Assembly (NCBI GenBank): GCA_026874595.1
Contig: CM049317.1
Location: forward strand, 65,629,618 to 65,693,617
Origin: Sipunculus nudus
Lineage: Eukaryota > Annelida > Sipuncula > Golfingiida > Sipunculidae
Direction: 5' to 3'
DNA: 64,000 nucleotides
The notes beneath the pieces were generated by a model that searched no databases, was not told the DNA's origin, and was given only the letters and a program-made list of their open reading frames with translations. Below, piece by piece: positions 47,925 to 59,181 of this stretch (the stretch's first letter is position 1; each line of letters begins with the position of its first letter). Position numbers and translations under genes: made by a program.

Positions 47925-48480
47925 CTTTGACGACTTCTGTCGCTTCCGTCGTCACGATCTTCATCTCCATCATATAGTAAATTTAGAACAATAAATATAA
48001 ATCAGAATAGATATTATCTTTACATTCAGATATAAATATATAGTACAGACAAAGCAATAAAGGCTTCATTGGCGGATCCGGGAGGGGGCGGGCTTACACG
48101 ACCTAACACCTGTTTTGTGTTTTTTCGATTTTTTAACTTTTTAACTTCAAGTGTAAGTCCTTTACTGTAAATGATTCACCCCTTCCTTCACAATACGTCG
48201 GGTCCCGCCCCAAATATAGTTCATCTGAACAAGAGTTCTGCTTCGTTAAAGTGTAAATATATATATCGTAGTAAATATTTATAGGTGATAGTATGTTCTT
48301 ATCAGCTTTATTTGGTACCGCTTTTTTATGAGTTAAACATTTTAAAAGCAAAACTAGAGAAAATTTACCTATTTAGATCTTTCTGACAGAAACATAATAA
48401 CATGCTGAATTAAGAGTCATCAACGTTCTTTATCAAACAGTGGCTTTGATCAACAGATTTTGCTTAACTGTAGAAATACC
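47925..48480 (-). pseudogene. Decayed relative of the gene B LDLa-2 region
   Basis: At 47,930-47,980 the minus strand still reads DGDEDRDDGSDRS, matching DGNEDCADGSDE of gene B LDLa-2 with the cysteine replaced, and the upstream half of the domain is gone. Further upstream (48,420-48,470) AAACAGTGGCTTTGATCAA parallels gene B intron sequence at 32,497. This shows an ancestral tandem copy of gene B that has eroded. Confidence 0.5.
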
Positions 48481-48879
48481 ATAAACTAGAATAATAAATG
48501 AACAAGTGCCTCATGGGCCATGAGGGTTAGCTGAATTTGACATAAAGGTAATTCATGCATTATTATTGATGAATCAGGGTTATGTTTGAAATTTTACTTA
48601 ATCTGAAATAATTTTAATCAACATGTTGGTTACAAATCTGTAACAGTGGTTTAGCCTATTTTGACCAAACTCAACATTATGATAGATATGTGTGGCATTT
48701 TATTTTAATTATATGATCCAAGACAAAGCAGCTCTTAAGCAACGTTTATCACTGTAAATAAGGAATTCTAGAGTGCTCACAATCATGTTACAGCCGAAAA
48801 TTTGCAGAATATGTGTGGAACTGACCTGGTTTAATCAGGATGACCAAGTATCCAAAGACGCCTGGATAGATAACATCAC

Positions 48880-49560
48880 TGGTCATGTGTGCAAGATAAT
48901 GCCATCCTGGATCTACGGACATGCAGCATTTCGGACTGATTTGTCAAACCATTTTAGAGATAAATGCATAAATGTATTTTACAAATATATGATTGTAGGT
49001 GGTGCTACCTGTTTTTTTATGAGAAAGCTATCCAGTTTGGATGGACATGCAAACTGTCAGACCATTACAATGAACGACTGCTGAAATATGCGTGATTTTC
49101 ATTAAAAACAGATATACAAATGGACAGATGAAATTTATCGCTGGTGAGACCTACATTCTTGTATACAAGACAAAGCAATCAAATATCTATGGACATATAA
49201 AATTTCAGACTGATACATTAACAACTCCATATATAAGCATGAATTATTTTCTACGAACACATGATTACAGGTGGCACCGCCAGTCTTTTCTATGAAAAAT
49301 CTACCGAAGATGAATGAACTTGCAAAAGCTCGCCGGAGCACTCCTGTGAAAAGTACATTAAAATACAAAAAAATATGCACAAAATGTTATGGTAGGTAGC
49401 TCCACCTGCCTACGACAACGCTATCTGGGATTTATCAAAATTTCAGACCGAAACATTTATCCACTCCCGAGATATGTGCAGTTTTCACCCAAAATCAATG
49501 TATGGTTGGACGCTTCATAAAATTGATTGTAGCCTCTAAAAAAGATTGGTGGCTCCATGA
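48880..49560. repeat. Second array of the ~270-bp dimeric repeat
   Basis: The palindromic anchor appears as GTAGGTGGTGCTACCTG (48,996), CAGGTGGCACCGCCAG (49,270), GTAGGTAGCTCCACCTGC (49,392) and in reduced form at 49,545. Spacings are about 275, 122 and 153 bp, the same alternation as at 37,080-37,740. The minus- and plus-strand frames in it are by-products. Confidence 0.7.
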
Positions 49561-52014
49561 GATTAAGATGAGATAATGGCAGCTGATCGTCTTAATTCAT
49601 ATCTATTTACAAAAGAGGATCATAGTATATACAGTAATATGCTTTCATACTGTAGCTTTCAACAGATAATAGAAAAAGCTAACAGTCAGAGAGTTTTGGT
49701 TACTAATTTTATTATGTGAAATATAATACACTAAATATAGTAACTTCTCATTTCCAACTCCAACTTATCTAAACATAATTTTCTAACACAGTGCATCAAA
49801 TATTAGATATGAGAAAGAATAATAGGAAAACGGGTATATACGTTAAAAGTGTATCATATCATTAACAGATGAGATTCACTAGACAAAATTCTTAATACAG
49901 ATGTACGTGCTAAGTTTTTTTTCTGTTTTTTTTTTTTTTTTCGTTTTTGATTTTTATTTTTTGTGCACTCGCTGCATCCATTCATTGTAGATGCTACATT
50001 CAAGTTAACAAACAGATATTATGTGAAATTATACATATAAAAAAGAAAGGCTAAATAAAAACAGTATTTCTCGTAAATTACATCATGTGACATATAATAC
50101 ATGAAATATATCTACTTATATTTAAGTCCTTCAGAAACTATTTTGAAATTTGTACCCTTTGTAATCATAGTAGATAGTGCATCCAATTTGCAAACACATA
50201 TTTCTAAGACAGTGCACCACATTAATCTTTGACAAAACATAAACAAGACAGTAATATACTTCGAATCCACATTGCATCATATCACCTCTAGCAATTAATA
50301 CCAAAATGTTCAAGAAATATAGCTATGCATCATTTTCTCATGTGACATATTGAATTATTTTGACCACATAGAGGACCTTAAATGTTATACTAGCTTCAGT
50401 TTTTGTTCTGGTATTATCCATTCTTTTCTCAAAATGTTTTCTTGGATAACATTGAGGGTTCTCAACATATAGCATACTTATGACATTTACACAATTTTTC
50501 TAATAACGCAGGGGGTATGCTTTGATTTTAAGGGAGTTAAGTGTTTACAAATCCCCAATGATATTTATAAAAACAATCTCCATGAATTAGAGAATCAGAA
50601 TAAACACTACAAGAAATGTAATTTCTCCCGCAAGGCAGTTTAAACCCCCTGACCCTCTAGATCCGCTCCTGACACTCAATCCACTCATAAAAGCCATAGT
50701 ATCTGACTATATCTGACTTTATTTTCTGGTAATATTCCAAACATGACTATACTCTAGGAAAATTTTGGCATTTCTATATTAACATTAAAATATCTTGAGT
50801 TTTTTTGCAATCATACTTTGGCGAAACAAATAATCGGAATTTCAATTTACACAAGAAAACCAATTACCGTTTCTGTGCCTAACAGAAATTTCCATTTAAA
50901 TGATACAGTTCACTGGCAAATGATGATTATTTTTCTCAGAATATTGCATAAAGTGGTCTAATGTAAAATGGACATCTTTAAGAAAAATCTAATTTTTCTT
51001 TGTTCCGAACATCCAATATCACATTCAATTCTGCCATGTATGTTTAATGAGCACAATATTCCGTAATATATATATATATATGTGTGTGTGTGTGATAAAT
51101 CAGGATAAATCGCTTTGGTTTGTAGATTTGAAGATAGGCAACATTTAACATGCCACCAATGTGTATAATAAGTTTACATTTCCATGAAAAAGACTTATAG
51201 AACGCTAGATTTTAAAGTCATGTTTACTTATCTCTTTCTCTGTTAAGATTAATATTCTATGCATTTCACTTAACGTGATTTGATCTATTAGTTTGTCAGC
51301 GGGTTCTCTTTACAAACTCAGATGCCTAGCTGATTAATATATGACCAACGCAAAAAAAACAATTGTTCCTTTTTTTATACTCCTTTAATTCTGTACCTTA
51401 TGTGTATTTTTGTTTTATTTATTCAATATTTTAGCTTTGTTAACAATTTCATTATGAGACATGTTTTCCGGGATTAAGATTAATATTTTTTACGGATTAC
51501 CTTTCCCTAACCTAATCTTTAGTCTCTTTTCATGTTATTTTTTTTCTCTTTTGCCATGCTATGGTTAAAACATGTTAATTTCTTCTTTCAAGCTCATTTC
51601 CTGTTATCAGTTACTTTTGCTCTGTCACATACTGCTGCTTTTTCTTTACACACATTCTAATTGGGGCCTTAGCTTTTGGACATTCGAAAATTGTTTTTCA
51701 TTTACTTTCTTTAATTCTATCAGTCTTTTAACACGTCTTTTCATGTAGGTCAACCCTAATTACAATTACACTTCCTCGAATTCATGCTGCAATAAGGTAT
51801 TTCAAAAGTACAGAGACCGCCACCAAATATTAAATTCTCTATTAACTCAGTATATTTATATAACAGAATGGGTTCATATGATCAGTTGGCCTTATATGTT
51901 TCCATACATCATCAAAAAGTAAAAACAGAATCCAAATTTCATTGTACTGTAGATGATTCCCTCCCCCCCCCCCCCCCCGTATTTTCTGTTAACAGCCTAT
52001 TTCCGAGTCCCTTT
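49561..52014. other. Intergenic region 3' of gene D, no gene recognised
   Basis: Very AT-rich, with poly-T at 49,924-49,945, short (TA)/(TG) tracts near 51,067-51,093 and a C run at 51,963-51,978. It should contain the 3' UTR and poly(A) site of gene D; an AATAAA on the minus strand occurs near 51,416. Confidence 0.5.
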
Positions 52015-52550
52015 TCAAGTGTCGAGCTCTATGTTCTTCTCCTTTTCAAACTCATAATTGTCCTGTTGTAGGTTGGACAACTTTTCTTCTAGTACCTCCT
52101 GTCTACTCTCTAATTTAAAAACTCGAGCTGCCATGTTTTCCATGATGACCTTTAGCTGAGTTTTGAAATTCCCTGTGAGGTCATTCATAAGTATATTTAA
52201 CATATTCATTAAACCTTTCCCATTGACTGTGAAATATCCTGACAGAGAATAGTTAATTCTTAAATCAGATGTATCTGAGGATTCTGTAGTCACCCTCTGA
52301 GTGATGCTTGGTGTCTCTGATACACCCGTTACTGGACGGTCCGTCTGGTCTTCCGTTGCTTCTTCTGTAGATCCGGACAGTCCTTTGATCAGGTGACTTT
52401 TTTGAAGATCGGTTGACCTTGGGGTATTGGTAATTTGCGACGTCGCGGTTTTCTGCGACTGTCTGGTGGTTCCTGGGTTTTCCTTTGTCGTATGTGGCTG
52501 ACTAGTTTCTGATATAAACGTAGTTTCGATCACCGGTAGGTCTGTTGATT
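52015..52550 (-). CDS. Gene D terminal exon: Thr-rich stalk plus coiled-coil C-terminus
   Basis: Enters in phase 1 after TCATTTTACAG| and ends at the stop at 52,015-52,017, about 177 residues. The first ~100 residues are stalk-like (FISETSQPHTTKENPGTTRQ). The end contains SLSGYFTVNGKGLMNMLNIL, MNDLTGNFKTQLKVIMENMA and a heptad-like tail (LEEKLSNLQQDNYEFEKEK) that should form a coiled coil. It has no membrane segment, so the product is probably secreted and may oligomerise. The stalk half is homologous to the three 243-nt cassette exons, so the terminal exon looks like a cassette fused to the coiled-coil module. Gene A ends with a paralogue. Confidence 0.85.
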
Positions 52551-52608
52551 CTGTAAAATGATATAAACGTAGTTTTGATCACCAGTGGGTTTGTCGATTC
52601 TGTAAAAG
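52551..52608 (-). other. Duplicated splice acceptor before the gene D terminal exon
   Basis: 49 bp containing the acceptor and exon start are tandemly repeated: TTCTTTTACAG|AATCGACAAACCC lies upstream of TCATTTTACAG|AATCAACAGACC. Only the downstream site keeps the reading frame; using the upstream one would add 49 nt and shift frame. Confidence 0.75.
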
Positions 52609-52852
52609 AAATGATAATGGACATACCTATACCTACGTCTGTAATTAGTTGATAAACATATCTAAAGATATATGCAACAAATATGCATTTCTTTATACAA
52701 ATGACTTGATTTAGGGAAAGTCATAGCGTTGAAGGTCTTCCCTTGGCTTCCTTAACATCCAGTTAAAAAATTCCAGAGCTGACAGTATTAAAATGGGACC
52801 TTCTTATGGTCAGATGAATTAACTTAAAGACGTTATACTGATAAAAACTAAC

Positions 52853-53095
52853 CTGTGACATTCAATGATTCCACCGTTTTGGGACCGGCCGTCTTGTCTA
52901 TCACAGTTTCCTCTGTTATTGTTGACAATGCTTCTAAGAGTTGAGTTGTCGTGGGATAGACTAACTCTGAAAAATTCGTCATTTTCAATGCATTGGTAGT
53001 CTGGGACTGTCTGGTCGTTCCCGGGCTTTGTCTCGTCGTTTCTGTCTGACTGATTTCTGATAGGAAGGTAGTGTTCTTGAGTGGTTCTGTTGTTT
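52853..53095 (-). CDS. Gene D mucin-like cassette exon 3 (243 nt)
   Basis: A phase 1-1 exon with acceptor TTTTACAG| and donor ACAG|GTTAGT. It encodes 81 residues beginning ETTEPLKNTTFLSEISQ and ending ESLNVTG, rich in Thr/Ser with N-glycosylation sites (NTT, NVT). It has the same length as the cassettes at 56,086 and 57,738 but is more diverged. The length, a multiple of three, means each cassette can be skipped or added without frame change. The frame continuing upstream into the intron is not coding. Confidence 0.85.
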
Positions 53096-54063
53096 CTGTA
53101 AAAAATAATTCTAATCGGTGATCGACATAATTCGTATGTAACCCATTGATTTGCATGTTATACCTACATAAATGAAACCTTTGATACAAAGTATAAATAA
53201 GGAAGGTGTGGACATAGTCCTGTGGTTTAGGTGTTGACCCGGGGTTCCTGAAGATCACGTTAATTATTTCTAGCGTTGGCAGCCGCCTAAACTCACAATT
53301 GAATGTCGGGTAAATTGTAAAATGTTTTTCCACAAATATCTACTCAGATATATATTTTGGAATGATACACATTTTTATATCTATGAGCACTGTAAGTGTC
53401 ATCATTTTATTCATATTTTTGGGCAAACAATATTTTAAATGTTTCTGATGGGTGGACAATAAAGTCATTATGTCCCTATGCTGTATCTTAAAATTCCTTG
53501 ATAGACTTGGTCTTTCATTGCCGTTCTTCGTTTCTCATCGTCTTTTATTATATCTCATCAAAATATACAGACCTGCGTATAACCACTGGGGGATTTTAAT
53601 CTCAAACAGACTGTAGATTTTATGTTATAGAAAAAAATTCTTTTTTCAGTTTGAAAGAATATATCCAGAAAGTGCTTTACTATAATATCTAAACAATTTT
53701 TTTGTACTTTCTCCTAACAATGCCATTAGTGTGTGAAAAGGGGTGATATGTTTAGTCAAGTATTTGTGGAGATGGTGCTTATGTTTACCACCGCTTACTA
53801 GCGGTCCTGAAATAGGAGAGCCAAGTATTAAAATCTCCCTTGTGAGTATATAGCCTCATCATCAACAAAGCTTATTCAGTACCCCAAACACACATCAACA
53901 CCATTGCCTCACTCACAGTCTCACGGATGAGGGTATAGACGGCGAAGAATGATCCTATATTGAGTAATTACGGACTATCCTTGGAACACAATCATTTCCT
54001 GGATTTCCTAGATTCGGTCAAGGTTCGTACGGTTTGAGTACGATTAGAGTACGATTTATATGG

Positions 54064-54068
<5 letters not shown>
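53096..54068. repeat. Intron unit paralogous to 56,329-57,290 and 57,981-58,890
   Basis: The third, oldest copy of the cassette duplication unit. It shares TGATTTGCATGTTATA, TTTTGGAATGATACACATTT and CTCACAGTCTCACGGATGA with the other two copies, with many substitutions. Confidence 0.85.

Positions 54069-54112
<44 letters not shown>
54069..54112. repeat. (TA)n microsatellite
   Basis: A TA tract adjoining the Tigger-like element; insertion of a TA-targeting element beside it is consistent with its target preference. Confidence 0.95.
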
Positions 54113-54116
<4 letters not shown>

Positions 54117-54123
54117 TTATATA

Positions 54124-55358
54124 CAGTAGAACGCCTGCTAACGGCCACGATTCAATAACGGTCAATAGTCTATTACGGTCAGACTTTCCGGTCCCTAATT
54201 TTCGACCGTTATATTTCATAATCATTTTGTTGTCAATTACGGTCACTCCTCTATTCCGTATTACGGCCAGGTTTCCCGGTCCCGCAGGCCGGGAAACGCC
54301 TCAATTACGGTCAGGGGCAGTGACTATGTTGCATGGGCTCAACAAATCGAGCGGCCACTTCTGACCTCAATATCATTACACAATTGTCGGCTCTCACGTA
54401 ACCCTGTCTGTTAATTAATGCCTGGATAAAGGTAACCACTCGACCGTGACCGAGTAGTTTGATACGTAACCAGCGTCGTACTACCCCCACACAGCCTCAT
54501 TAGCATGCACATTAGTAAGGCATGTGTTTCCATCTGCGTTTATGTTAGTCAATCAGTCGTGCGAGCCGGATCTTAAACAGGGTGTTTGTCATTTAATTAA
54601 CGAATGACAACAAGCGGATTGTGTTATAAAAAAAGTTAGGCAAACTGTGGATCTTTAAACTTAAGCTTAATGTCCCTGTGAACACGTACATCAAACGAGA
54701 ACAGTGCGGCAAACATCGCACAATTTACTCATACATGAATAATTATGTAGGAAATATAAACATTGTTACATGTATAAAATGTTACGTATATTCTGTCCCA
54801 ATCACTTTGACCATTATGGCAACCGAGAAAAGACATGAACTAGCACTCTAAGAAAAGGTAGATCTGATCAGGAAGACTGACGGGAAAAGCAGCCGACAGC
54901 TAGCAGAAATCTATGGTGTCGGCCGGACTCAAGTTTAAAACACTTAAGAGGAAGCGAGAGATCATGGAACAGTATGAAGAAAACGCAAATGCCAGTAGAT
55001 AAAGACAGTGTGTATCTACAGGAAATGATAAACTGAATGATGTCATGTGGCAGTGGTTCAACAAATTTGTACAAATGTTATGGATATACAATATGTTTGT
55101 AATTTAATAACAAACACTGTATTTGTATATATTGATAGTAATTGTTATAAATAGGGTTGATGTGATTGTAAATATTTATTTTTTATTGATAACAATAATT
55201 ATACTAATACTCTGTATATACGTTTATTTTGTTGATTGTAATAAAGATTTGAACTTGGTTTTGTGTTACATTTAAACCCCCTTTTTTTCTGGTCAAGTCC
55301 TGTATTAAGGCCACTTTCATCCCGTCCCGATGGTGACCGTAATACAGGCGTTCTACTG
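54124..55358 (+). mobile_element. pogo/Tigger-family DNA transposon, internally deleted (1.24 kb)
   Basis: It begins CAGTAGAACGCCTG after a TA and ends CAGGCGTTCTACTG, with terminal inverted repeats of at least 14 bp and subterminal TTACGGTCA-like motifs in both orientations. CAGTAGAAC termini and a TA target are characteristic of pogo/Tigger elements (the right TA has become CA). The interior keeps only the N-terminal DNA-binding part of the transposase; the DDE domain is absent. It interrupts one unit of the gene D cassette duplication. Confidence 0.85.
54816..55090 (+). pseudogene. Remnant of a Tigger transposase (CENP-B-like helix-turn-helix)
   Basis: Starts at an ATG with MATEKRHELAL, then a stop, then EKVDLIRKTDGKSSRQLAEI and YGVGRTQV, the N-terminal CENP-B/psq helix-turn-helix. 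After another stop and a two-base deletion near 54,945 the frame resumes with KRKREIMEQYEENANAS. The start of the second HTH (DKLNDVMWQWFN) follows at about 55,028. Premature stops and deletion of the catalytic region make it inactive. Confidence 0.8.
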
Positions 55359-56085
55359 CAGAAAATATATGTTCCTGAAAAAAATGGTCTTTATATGGAT
55401 TTTGACTTACAGGAGTCTAGACTGCTGAGGTGATCAAGCGCGCCTTATTTCGAAGTTTCACATAGAACCTTACAAGGTTAACATGTGAAGTGTGAACTTT
55501 CTGGGCTGTCCGGTTACGATTTGTGCGAATAAAAGAACACTCGGACTCACAGAGTGATGGACAAGGAAAATAATACGGTCCAAAGCTCAACCGAATAGGT
55601 CAAAATAACTTGCAGCCTGCTGAACTTATATAGTTCATTGGTAATTCGAACCCATTATTGGAATTAGTAAACTTTTATCGAACAGTATGATACTGTACTC
55701 GTCCAACCGAGTCTTTTTTTTCATCACGAGATGTTTAAATTCATTACAAATGTTCGGTTCTCCAAACGCTGCCATGTATCAAAGTATTATCAGTAAAAAA
55801 ATGTATTGGGACAAGAACAAAATAGTGCCACCTACGAAGGCTGGAATTTGTTCTTTTAGCCCTTACAGCTTGCAGCAAAATATATGTGTTACCGACTCAT
55901 ATTACCATCTATGTTGGATCGAGAACAAATAAAAACAAAGGTAAATAATCGTGCATTACGTAACTACCGTCTAGATAAATAAAAGAAATCTGACCATATA
56001 ATGTTAACAGTATTAAAATGGGCGCTTCTTATGGTCATACCAACATACCAACTAAAATCAAGACGTTAGACTAATAAAAACTTAC
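55359..56085. other. Intron of gene D between cassettes
   Basis: 55,386-55,640 matches 57,317-57,545 (TTATATGGATTT, CAGGAGTCTAGACT). The part around 55,650-55,930 is an insertion relative to the other unit. The frame at 55,687-55,932 has no domain. Confidence 0.5.
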
Positions 56086-56328
56086 CTGTGACACTCAATG
56101 ATTCCCCCGTTTTGGGACCGGCCGTCTGGTCTACCACAGTTTCTTTTGTCAGTGTTGACAGTGCTTCTAAAAGTTGACTTGTCGTGGGATAGACTGACTC
56201 AGATACATCCATCATCTTCAAGGCGTCGGTAGTCTGGGACTGTCTGGTCGTTCCCGGGCTTTGTTTCGTCGTTTCTGTCTGACTGGTTTCTGATATGAAG
56301 GTGGTGTTCTTGAGTGGTTCTGTTGTTT
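56086..56328 (-). CDS. Gene D mucin-like cassette exon 2 (243 nt)
   Basis: A phase 1-1 exon, acceptor TATATTTTACAG| and donor ACAG|GTAAGT (the strongest donor of the three cassettes). It encodes 81 residues: ETTEPLKNTTFISETSQTET, many Thr/Ser, VYPTTSQLLEALSTLTKETV and a final SLSVTG. It differs from cassette 1 at only about four residues. The composition suggests an O-glycosylated extended spacer between LDLa domains and the C-terminal module. Confidence 0.9.
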
Positions 56329-57290
56329 CTGTAAAATATAATTCTAATCGGTGATCGAAATAATTCGTATGTAACCCATTGATTTGCATGTTATATCTAC
56401 ATAAATGAAACCTTTTATACATAGTATAAAGAAAGAATGTGTGGACATAGTCCTGTGGTTTAGGTGTTGACCCGGGGTAACTGAAGATCACGTAAATTAT
56501 TCCTAGCGTTGGTAGCCGCCTAGATTATAAAGTTTGAATGTCGGGTAAATTGTAAAATGTTTTGCCGAATTTCCACAAATATCCACTTAGACAGACATTT
56601 TGGAATGATACACATTTTTATGTCGATGAGCACTGTATCTGTTAACATTTTATTCATATTTTTGGGCAAGACAATATTTTAAATGTTCGTAATTGGTGGA
56701 CAATAAAGTCCCTATGCTATATCTAAATATTCCTTGAGAGATTTAGTCTTTCATTGTCATTATTGGTTTCTCATTGTCTTTCAGGATATCTCAACAAAAT
56801 ATACAGACCTGCGCATAACCATTGGGGGATGTTAATCTCAAACAGACTGTAGATTTTATGTATTAGAAAAAAAACTTCTTTTATCAGTTTGAAAGAATAT
56901 ATCCAGAAAGTGCTTCACTATAATATCAAAACAAATTTTTTTTGTATTTTCTCCTAACAATGGCATTAGTATGTGATAAGGGCTGATATGATTCGTACAG
57001 CATTTGTTGAGATGGCGCTTATGTTTACCACGCCTTACTAGCGGTCGTGAAACAGGAGAGCCAAGTATGCCAACCTCCCATAAGGGCATATAGCTTCTTC
57101 ATCATCAAGTCTTATACAGTACCCAAAAGATACATCAACACCATTGCCTAACTCACAGTCTCACGGATGAAGGTACGGACGGCGATGGACGATCTTTAAT
57201 TGAGTAATCACTGACCATACGTGGAATACAAACATTTTCTGGATCGCAAAGATTCTGTCAAGGTTCGCACGGTCTAACTATGATTTACAC
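56329..57290. repeat. Intron unit, second copy of the 1.65-kb duplication
   Basis: Nearly identical to 57,981-58,890 over about 900 bp. Cassette-to-cassette spacing is 1,652 bp. The copies differ at scattered bases and in homopolymer lengths, so the duplication is recent. Confidence 0.9.
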
Positions 57291-57737
57291 AGGTTATTTA
57301 AATATGTTACTAAAACAGATGGGCTTTATATGGATTTGGACTTACAGGAGTCTAGACTTCTGAGGTGCTCAAGCGCCTTATTTCGAAGTTTCACAGAGGA
57401 CCTAACAAGATTAACATGTGAATCGAAACTTCCTAGGGTGTACGGTAAACAAACACACGGACTCACATATGTATGGAAAAGGAGACAGAATACGGTCAAA
57501 ATATCATCCGAATATGTCAAATAACTTGCAGCCTGCTGAGCTTATATTGCTCATTGGTAATTCTCCTTTTTACCCATACAGCTTACAGTAAAATATATGT
57601 GTAAGCGTATCATATCACCATCTATTTTTGATCGAGATCAATTAAGAATCTGACCATATAATGTTGACAGTATTAAAATGGGCCCTTCTAATGGTCAGAT
57701 GAATTAACTTAAAGACGTTAGACTGATAAAAACTAAC

Positions 57738-57980
57738 CTATGACACTCAGTGATTTCACCGTTTTGGGACCTGCCGTCTGGTCTATCACAGTTTCTTTTG
57801 TCAGTGTTGACAGTGCTTCTAAAAGTTGACTTGTCGTGGGATAGACTGACTCAGATACATCCATCATCTTCAAGGCGTCGGTAGTCTGGGACTGTCTGGT
57901 CGTTCCCGGGCTTTGTTTCGTCGTTTCTGTCTGACTGGTTTCTGATATGAAGGTGGTGTTCTTGAGTGGTTCTGTTGTTT
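57738..57980 (-). CDS. Gene D mucin-like cassette exon 1 (243 nt)
   Basis: A phase 1-1 exon, acceptor TATTTTACAG| and donor ATAG|GTTAGT. It encodes 81 Thr/Ser-rich residues almost identical to cassette 2 (differences confined to the C-terminal part, e.g. TVIDQ against TVVDQ, KSLSVIG against ESLSVTG). It receives the LDLa-3 exon in frame: C|AA gives Gln, so PPNC is followed by QTTEPLKN. This is the first cassette after the LDLa block. Confidence 0.9.
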
Positions 57981-58890
57981 CTGTAAAATATAATTCTAAT
58001 CGGTGATCGAAATAATTCGTATGTAACCCATTGATTTGCATGTTATATCTACATAAATGAAACCTTTTATACATAGTATAAAGAAAGAATGTGTGGACAT
58101 AGTCCTGTGGTTTAGGTGTTGACCCGGGGTAACTGAAGATCACGTAAATTATTCCTAGCGTTGGTAGCCGCCTAGATTATAAAGTTTGAATGTCGGGTAA
58201 ATTGTAAAATGTTTTGCCGAATTTCCACAAATATCCACTTAGACAGACATTTTGGAATGATACACATTTTATGTCGATGAGCACTGTATCTGTTAACATT
58301 TTATTCATATTTTTGGGCAAGACAATATTTTAAATGTTCGTAATTGGTGGACAATAAAGTCCCTATGCTATATCTAAATATTCCTTGAGAGATTTAGTCT
58401 TTCATTGCCATTCTTGGTTTCTCATTGTCTTTCAGGATATCTAAACAAAATATACAGACCTGCGCATAACCATTTGGGGATGTTAATCTCAAACAGACTG
58501 TAGATTTTATGTATTAGAAAAAAAAACTTCTTTTATCAGTTTGAAAGAATATATCCAGAAAGTGCTTCACTATAATATCAAAACAAATTTTTTTGTATTT
58601 TCTCCTAACAATGGCATTAGTATGTGATAAGGGTTGATATGATTCGTACAGCATTTGTTGAGATGGCGCTTATGTTTACCACGCCTTACTAGCGGTCGTG
58701 AAACAGGAGAGCCAAGTATGCCAACCTCCCATAAGGGCATATAGCTTCTTCATCATCAAGTCTTATACAGTACCCAAAAGATACATCAACACCATTGCCT
58801 AACTCACAGTCTCACGGATGAAGGTACGGACGGCGATGGACGATCTTTAATTGAGTAATCACTGACCATACGTGGAATACAAACATGTCT
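57981..58890. repeat. Intron unit, first copy of the 1.65-kb duplication
   Basis: Matches 56,329-57,240 and ends abruptly after CGTGGAATACAAACAT, where the sequence switches to unrelated sequence (TGTCTTTTACACC). This marks one border of the duplicated segment. Confidence 0.85.
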
Positions 58891-59082
58891 TTTACACCTC
58901 AAACTTGTAAGATTCATAATAGTAATAGCTTATTTATTTTCCAATTATGTTTAGGGGTATTCCATTGTGCCCCACTGACAAAGTGATTCATGGTTCAATC
59001 TTATGAAATTCATAATGCTCTTAGCTTGATTTTTAAAAATCGTGTTAAAGATATCAAAGAACGTTTATATCAGAATACTAAC

Positions 59083-59181
59083 GGCAGTTAGGCGGCTCAT
59101 CAGAATTGTCCCCGCAGTCATTGTCTCCATCGCAAAACCAGTGTCCTGGCACACACTTCCGGTTACGGCATACCAATTCTC
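59083..59181 (-). CDS. Gene D exon: LDL-receptor class A repeat 3
   Basis: A 99-nt phase 1-1 exon, acceptor TTTTTGTAG| and donor TGCC|GTTAGT, the same unusual GTTAGT donor as in gene B LDLa-2. It encodes [33 protein letters not shown]. The Trp/Phe before the third Cys and all acidic residues of the calcium cage are present. The exon begins after the first LDLa strand, so the domain is short at its N-terminus. Confidence 0.9.

Noticed and set aside
48773-49084. 103-codon plus-strand frame as a gene
   Set aside because: Its second half is the dimeric repeat also present at 37 kb, and the frame is not kept between copies.
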